DNA from: Corynebacterium pelargi
Lineage (GTDB): Bacteria > Actinomycetota > Actinomycetes > Mycobacteriales > Mycobacteriaceae
Length of the DNA: 55,824 nucleotides
Direction: 5' to 3'
Assembly: GCF_014635485.1 (NCBI RefSeq)
Contig: NZ_BMCX01000006.1
Span: 1 to 55,824, forward strand
The notes below the pieces were generated by a model. It made no database searches. It was not told the origin of the DNA and saw only the letters and a list, made by a program, of their open reading frames with translations. A program made the position numbers and the translations under genes. This document shows, one piece after another, positions 53,748 through 55,824 of this stretch. The stretch's first letter is position 1, and each line of letters opens with the position of its first letter.

Positions 53748-54866
53748 ATGTTCACCCCTGCGTTTATCTCTACGCCCAAAAGCAGCGACCCGACGAAGGT
53801 GCTGATTTTGGGAGCCTGCGAATTAGGCCACAACCTTGCGCGAGCGTTTTCGGGCCTTGGCGTAGAGGTGCAGCTTCTTGGAGAATCCACCCTGCCCCAG
53901 GAACACGAGCGCTTGCTCGAAATCGTCCGCGAGATCCGCCCCAATATTGTGGTGCCAGCCAGCGACCGGGTATCAGTGGCGGCGCTCCAACGCATCGAAC
54001 AAGAGTATCCAGGCAGCGTTGCACCAAGCTCGCGTGCCATCGAAGCGGCCTATAACCGCGAAGTCATGCGCCGCATCGCCTCCGAAGAATTGGGTCTACC
54101 CACTTCAAAATTTGCTTTTGCCGACACACTCGAAGCATTCGCCCAAGCCACCGAAGAATTAGGCTTTCCTTGCGTGGCTAAGCCGGTGGAAAATACAGGT
54201 GGCGGCACCAATTTTGTGTTGCGTGATCAACGCGATGTGGGTGCTGCCTGGAAGCACCTCAAAGGCCAGCGCTCCATCATTGAGCGCTTTGTGGAATTCG
54301 ATGCCGCGGTACTCATGCTGGCTATTCGTTCCATCAATCCCGCCGATGGCAAGCTTTCCACCTGGTTTTGCGAGCCGATTGCGCAGCAACACGAACACGG
54401 TGAGCTGCTCGGCTCGGTGCAGCCACTCCACCTGCCGGAGCAGGCCTTGGACAATGCCCGAAGCGTCACCGCCCGCATTAGCAATGCCATCGGTGGCCGC
54501 GGCCTCTTTGCCGTAGAGCTATTCCTGGTTGGTGACGATATTTATTTCTCAGGTGTTTCGCCACGCCCGCTGCCCAGCGGCACCGTCACCCGCGTGAGCC
54601 AGCGTTTTTCTCAATCCGAGCTCCACGCACGCGCCATCCTTGGTTTGCCTATCGACGCCACGCTCACCAGCCCAGGCGCCTGCGCATTTAGCAGCCGCGT
54701 GCCCGCCGATATCCCGCGCGAACAATTCGCCCAGGCGCTCAGCACGCCCGAATCAGATATCCACTTCAGCACTGATGGCGGCACGGTGGCCATGGCCACG
54801 GCCGACGATATTCATCAGGCATGGGAGCGTGCGATTAAGGTGCGCGAGATTCTGCTTAATCACTAA
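53748..54866 (+). CDS. purT: Formate-dependent phosphoribosylglycinamide formyltransferase
   Basis: ATP-grasp enzyme that adds formate to GAR in purine synthesis. The length is 372 residues, slightly short of the usual 390. The N-terminal domain has VLILGACELGHNLARAF; the ATP-grasp domain shows PCVAKPVENTGGG; the end has FSGVSPRPLPSGTVT. Start ATG at 53748. A TACCCT -10 box seven bases upstream suggests a leaderless mRNA. It converges with the GNAT gene, overlapping it by 11 bases. Confidence 0.9.
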   Translation: MFTPAFISTPKSSDPTKVLILGACELGHNLARAFSGLGVEVQLLGESTLPQEHERLLEIVREIRPNIVVPASDRVSVAALQRIEQEYPGSVAPSSRAIEAAYNREVMRRIASEELGLPTSKFAFADTLEAFAQATEELGFPCVAKPVENTGGGTNFVLRDQRDVGAAWKHLKGQRSIIERFVEFDAAVLMLAIRSINPADGKLSTWFCEPIAQQHEHGELLGSVQPLHLPEQALDNARSVTARISNAIGGRGLFAVELFLVGDDIYFSGVSPRPLPSGTVTRVSQRFSQSELHARAILGLPIDATLTSPGACAFSSRVPADIPREQFAQALSTPESDIHFSTDGGTVAMATADDIHQAWERAIKVREILLNH

Positions 54867-55350
54867 ACATTGCGGCCAGCTTGCGCTCGCTGAGTAGCAT
54901 CGGCGCATGAGTGATGCCGGCGTCGTCGAAAAGCTCCCCACATTGCTCAAAACCAAATTGCTCATAATAGCCTTTGAGCGGTTCTTGGGCTGCGATCCAC
55001 ACTGCGCGCATGGGTTCGCGCTCGAAGGCCAGGCGTAGTGAATTCAGCATCAGTTCAGCGCCGAGGCCGGTGCCGCGATGAGAGGGCTTGAGTACGAACC
55101 TGCCCAGCTTGGTCACTTCGCGGCCATCGACCTGATCGGGAAATACCCGCGCGGTGCCCAGGATTTGATTGGGCTGGCCGGTTTCGAAGGCTCGCACGTG
55201 CAAGGTGGTGCTCAGGGGATCGATGTGGTCGATTTCTTCGTAGGGGCACTGCTGTTCCACCACAAAGACATCGGTGCGCAGCTTATACAGCTCGTGGAGC
55301 TCGCGGGGGCTGAGCTCGGAGATATTGGAAACGGCAAAGATAAACGACAT
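54856..55350 (-). CDS. ElaA-like GNAT acetyltransferase
   Basis: A 164-residue acetyl-CoA-dependent N-acetyltransferase of the ElaA group. It has LYKLRTDVFVVEQQCPYEEID near the N-terminus and RFVLKPSHRGTGLGAELM with the acetyl-CoA loop R-G-T-G-L-G. The ending YYEQFGFEQCGE is typical. I chose the ATG at 55350; the longer frame from 55389 runs into the terminator region. Target unknown. As I recall, an acyltransferase gene also sits next to fprA in C. glutamicum. Confidence 0.88.
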   Translation of the reverse strand: MSFIFAVSNISELSPRELHELYKLRTDVFVVEQQCPYEEIDHIDPLSTTLHVRAFETGQPNQILGTARVFPDQVDGREVTKLGRFVLKPSHRGTGLGAELMLNSLRLAFEREPMRAVWIAAQEPLKGYYEQFGFEQCGELFDDAGITHAPMLLSERKLAAMFSD

Positions 55351-55383
55351 GAGCAGACACCTTAGCCACAGAAACAGACAAAA

Positions 55384-55424
55384 CCCCAAATTAAACGGGC
55401 AAAGTGTGACCGAATAATTTGGGG
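55384..55424 (-). terminator. Likely terminator of the right-hand fpr gene
   Basis: Ten-base stem CCCCAAATTA / TAATTTGGGG (55384-55393 and 55415-55424) with a 21-base loop. Read on the minus strand it is followed by TTTTGT. Wider flanks also pair (GAGCAG...CTGCTC and CCACAGA...TCTGTGG). It lies just after the fpr stop codon and before the GNAT gene on the same strand. Confidence 0.7.
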
Positions 55425-55440
55425 AGGCCTGCTCTGTGGC

Positions 55441-55824
55441 CTAGTTCATACGAGCATGTTTAACCATCTCGTCCCATTCGACGATTTTTTTGCGTTCGCG
55501 TCCTTCTTGTTGGCCGAGGGTGCGTTCTTGTTGGTCGAGTTGGTACCAGCCGTCCCAGGTGGTGATGGGGATGTTGTTGTTGGTCAGGTGGTCGATGATG
55601 GCTTGGGGGTCGCGGTTGGGTGCGGGGGTGAGGTGGCCTTGGTTCCAGTCGTCAAGCAGTGCGGTGGTGGTTTCTTTGGCGTCGGATTTGGTGTTGCCGA
55701 TCAGTCCTACGGGGCCGCGTTTGATCCAGCCGGTGGCGTAGAGGGCTGGGATGGGTTCACCATTGGTGGTGGTGACGTGGGCGCCGTCGTTGGGGATGGT
55801 GTGGGTGGTGGTGTCGAAGGGCAC
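55441..55824 (-). CDS. fprA: FprA-type ferredoxin-NADP+ reductase, C-terminal 128 residues (cut by window end)
   Basis: The C-terminal part of an adrenodoxin-reductase-like protein. It carries the signature ATGWIKRGPVGLIGNTKSDA, which closes over the flavin and NADP sites, and a normal stop at 55441. The gene enters from beyond the right edge on the minus strand. Its first 60 bases equal bases 1-60, so the N-terminal fragment at 1-1029 and this fragment join in frame into 450 residues. The neighbours (GNAT, purT) match the place of fprA, not fpr2, as I recall from C. glutamicum, which favours two separate genes. Confidence 0.9.
   Translation of the reverse strand: MPFDTTTHTIPNDGAHVTTTNGEPIPALYATGWIKRGPVGLIGNTKSDAKETTTALLDDWNQGHLTPAPNRDPQAIIDHLTNNNIPITTWDGWYQLDQQERTLGQQEGRERKKIVEWDEMVKHARMN
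55765..55824. repeat. Terminal 60-bp direct repeat, right copy
   Basis: Identical to bases 1-60. Base 55764 (T) is the first position for which no counterpart is visible in the window. Confidence 0.95.

Overview
This window reads as a stretch of Corynebacterium chromosome. The evidence is the assimilatory sulphate operon in corynebacterial order (cysI-cysX-cysH-cysD-cysN-cysY-cysZ), TAGAC-N6-GTCTA (McbR-type) operators, HspR-type (HAIR) operators with SigH-type promoters on the heat-shock genes, many genes that look leaderless, and the 'anchored repeat' ABC transporter genes known from Actinobacteria. As I remember it, the gene order resembles the Corynebacterium glutamicum segment between its two fpr genes, read in the opposite direction. 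No plasmid, phage or complete insertion sequence was found.

Layout. 1-7.8 kb: an FprA-type reductase gene (cut by the window edge) diverges from the cys operon. A miniature FprA-like gene overlaps the operon's 3' end. 7.8-12.2 kb: an MTA/SAH-type nucleosidase, a Pit phosphate transporter, an AI-2E family membrane protein and a HAD-fold protein with an altered catalytic motif. 12.3-16.5 kb: dnaK-grpE and dnaJ-hspR. 16.6-23.2 kb: DyP peroxidase, a DUF1023-type hydrolase pair, a nitrilase-family amidase, a flavohaemoprotein-like reductase, an LLM oxidoreductase and a GltS-type symporter. 23.3-26.2 kb: clpB and a small membrane protein. 26.2-28.45 kb: an accessory or decayed patch with one intact unknown gene. 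28.45-35.4 kb: GT87 glycosyltransferase, rhodanese, a membrane-anchored unknown, pyrE, a SpoU methyltransferase, a GH76-like protein and fda. 35.5-40.6 kb: secreted PAP2 phosphatase, Tat-exported PhoD and two tandem FUSC-family membrane proteins. 40.6-48.7 kb: a six-gene anchored-repeat ABC transporter locus. 48.7-55.8 kb: a hypothetical gene, purA, an ABC exporter pair, a phosphoribosyltransferase, purT, a GNAT acetyltransferase and the 3' part of a second FprA-type gene.

How the genes work together. The cys genes take sulphate through APS and sulphite to sulphide. FprA-type reductases are the likely electron source for CysI, and CysY inserts iron into sirohaem. McbR-like sites sit at both ends of the sulphur region. 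A nucleosidase of the type that could destroy S-adenosylhomocysteine, the McbR effector, lies under one of these sites. The heat-shock genes share HspR and SigH control. In the 40.6-48.7 kb locus, three surface or membrane proteins and the solute-binding lipoprotein all carry the same H-x-H...W-x-F...PG-type domain. They are encoded together with a metal-type ABC importer. This suggests relay of a ligand across the mycolate envelope, but the substrate is not known.

The first 60 and last 60 bases of the window are identical. Joined across this overlap, the two fpr fragments make one continuous 450-residue FprA frame. The simplest reading is that the window ends inside two fpr paralogues that share an identical stretch. 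A circular contig or a tandem duplication cannot be excluded from the sequence alone. The most system-like and least understood unit is the anchored-repeat locus. The miniature FprA with its own operator and the island at 26.2-28.4 kb are the next most unusual.
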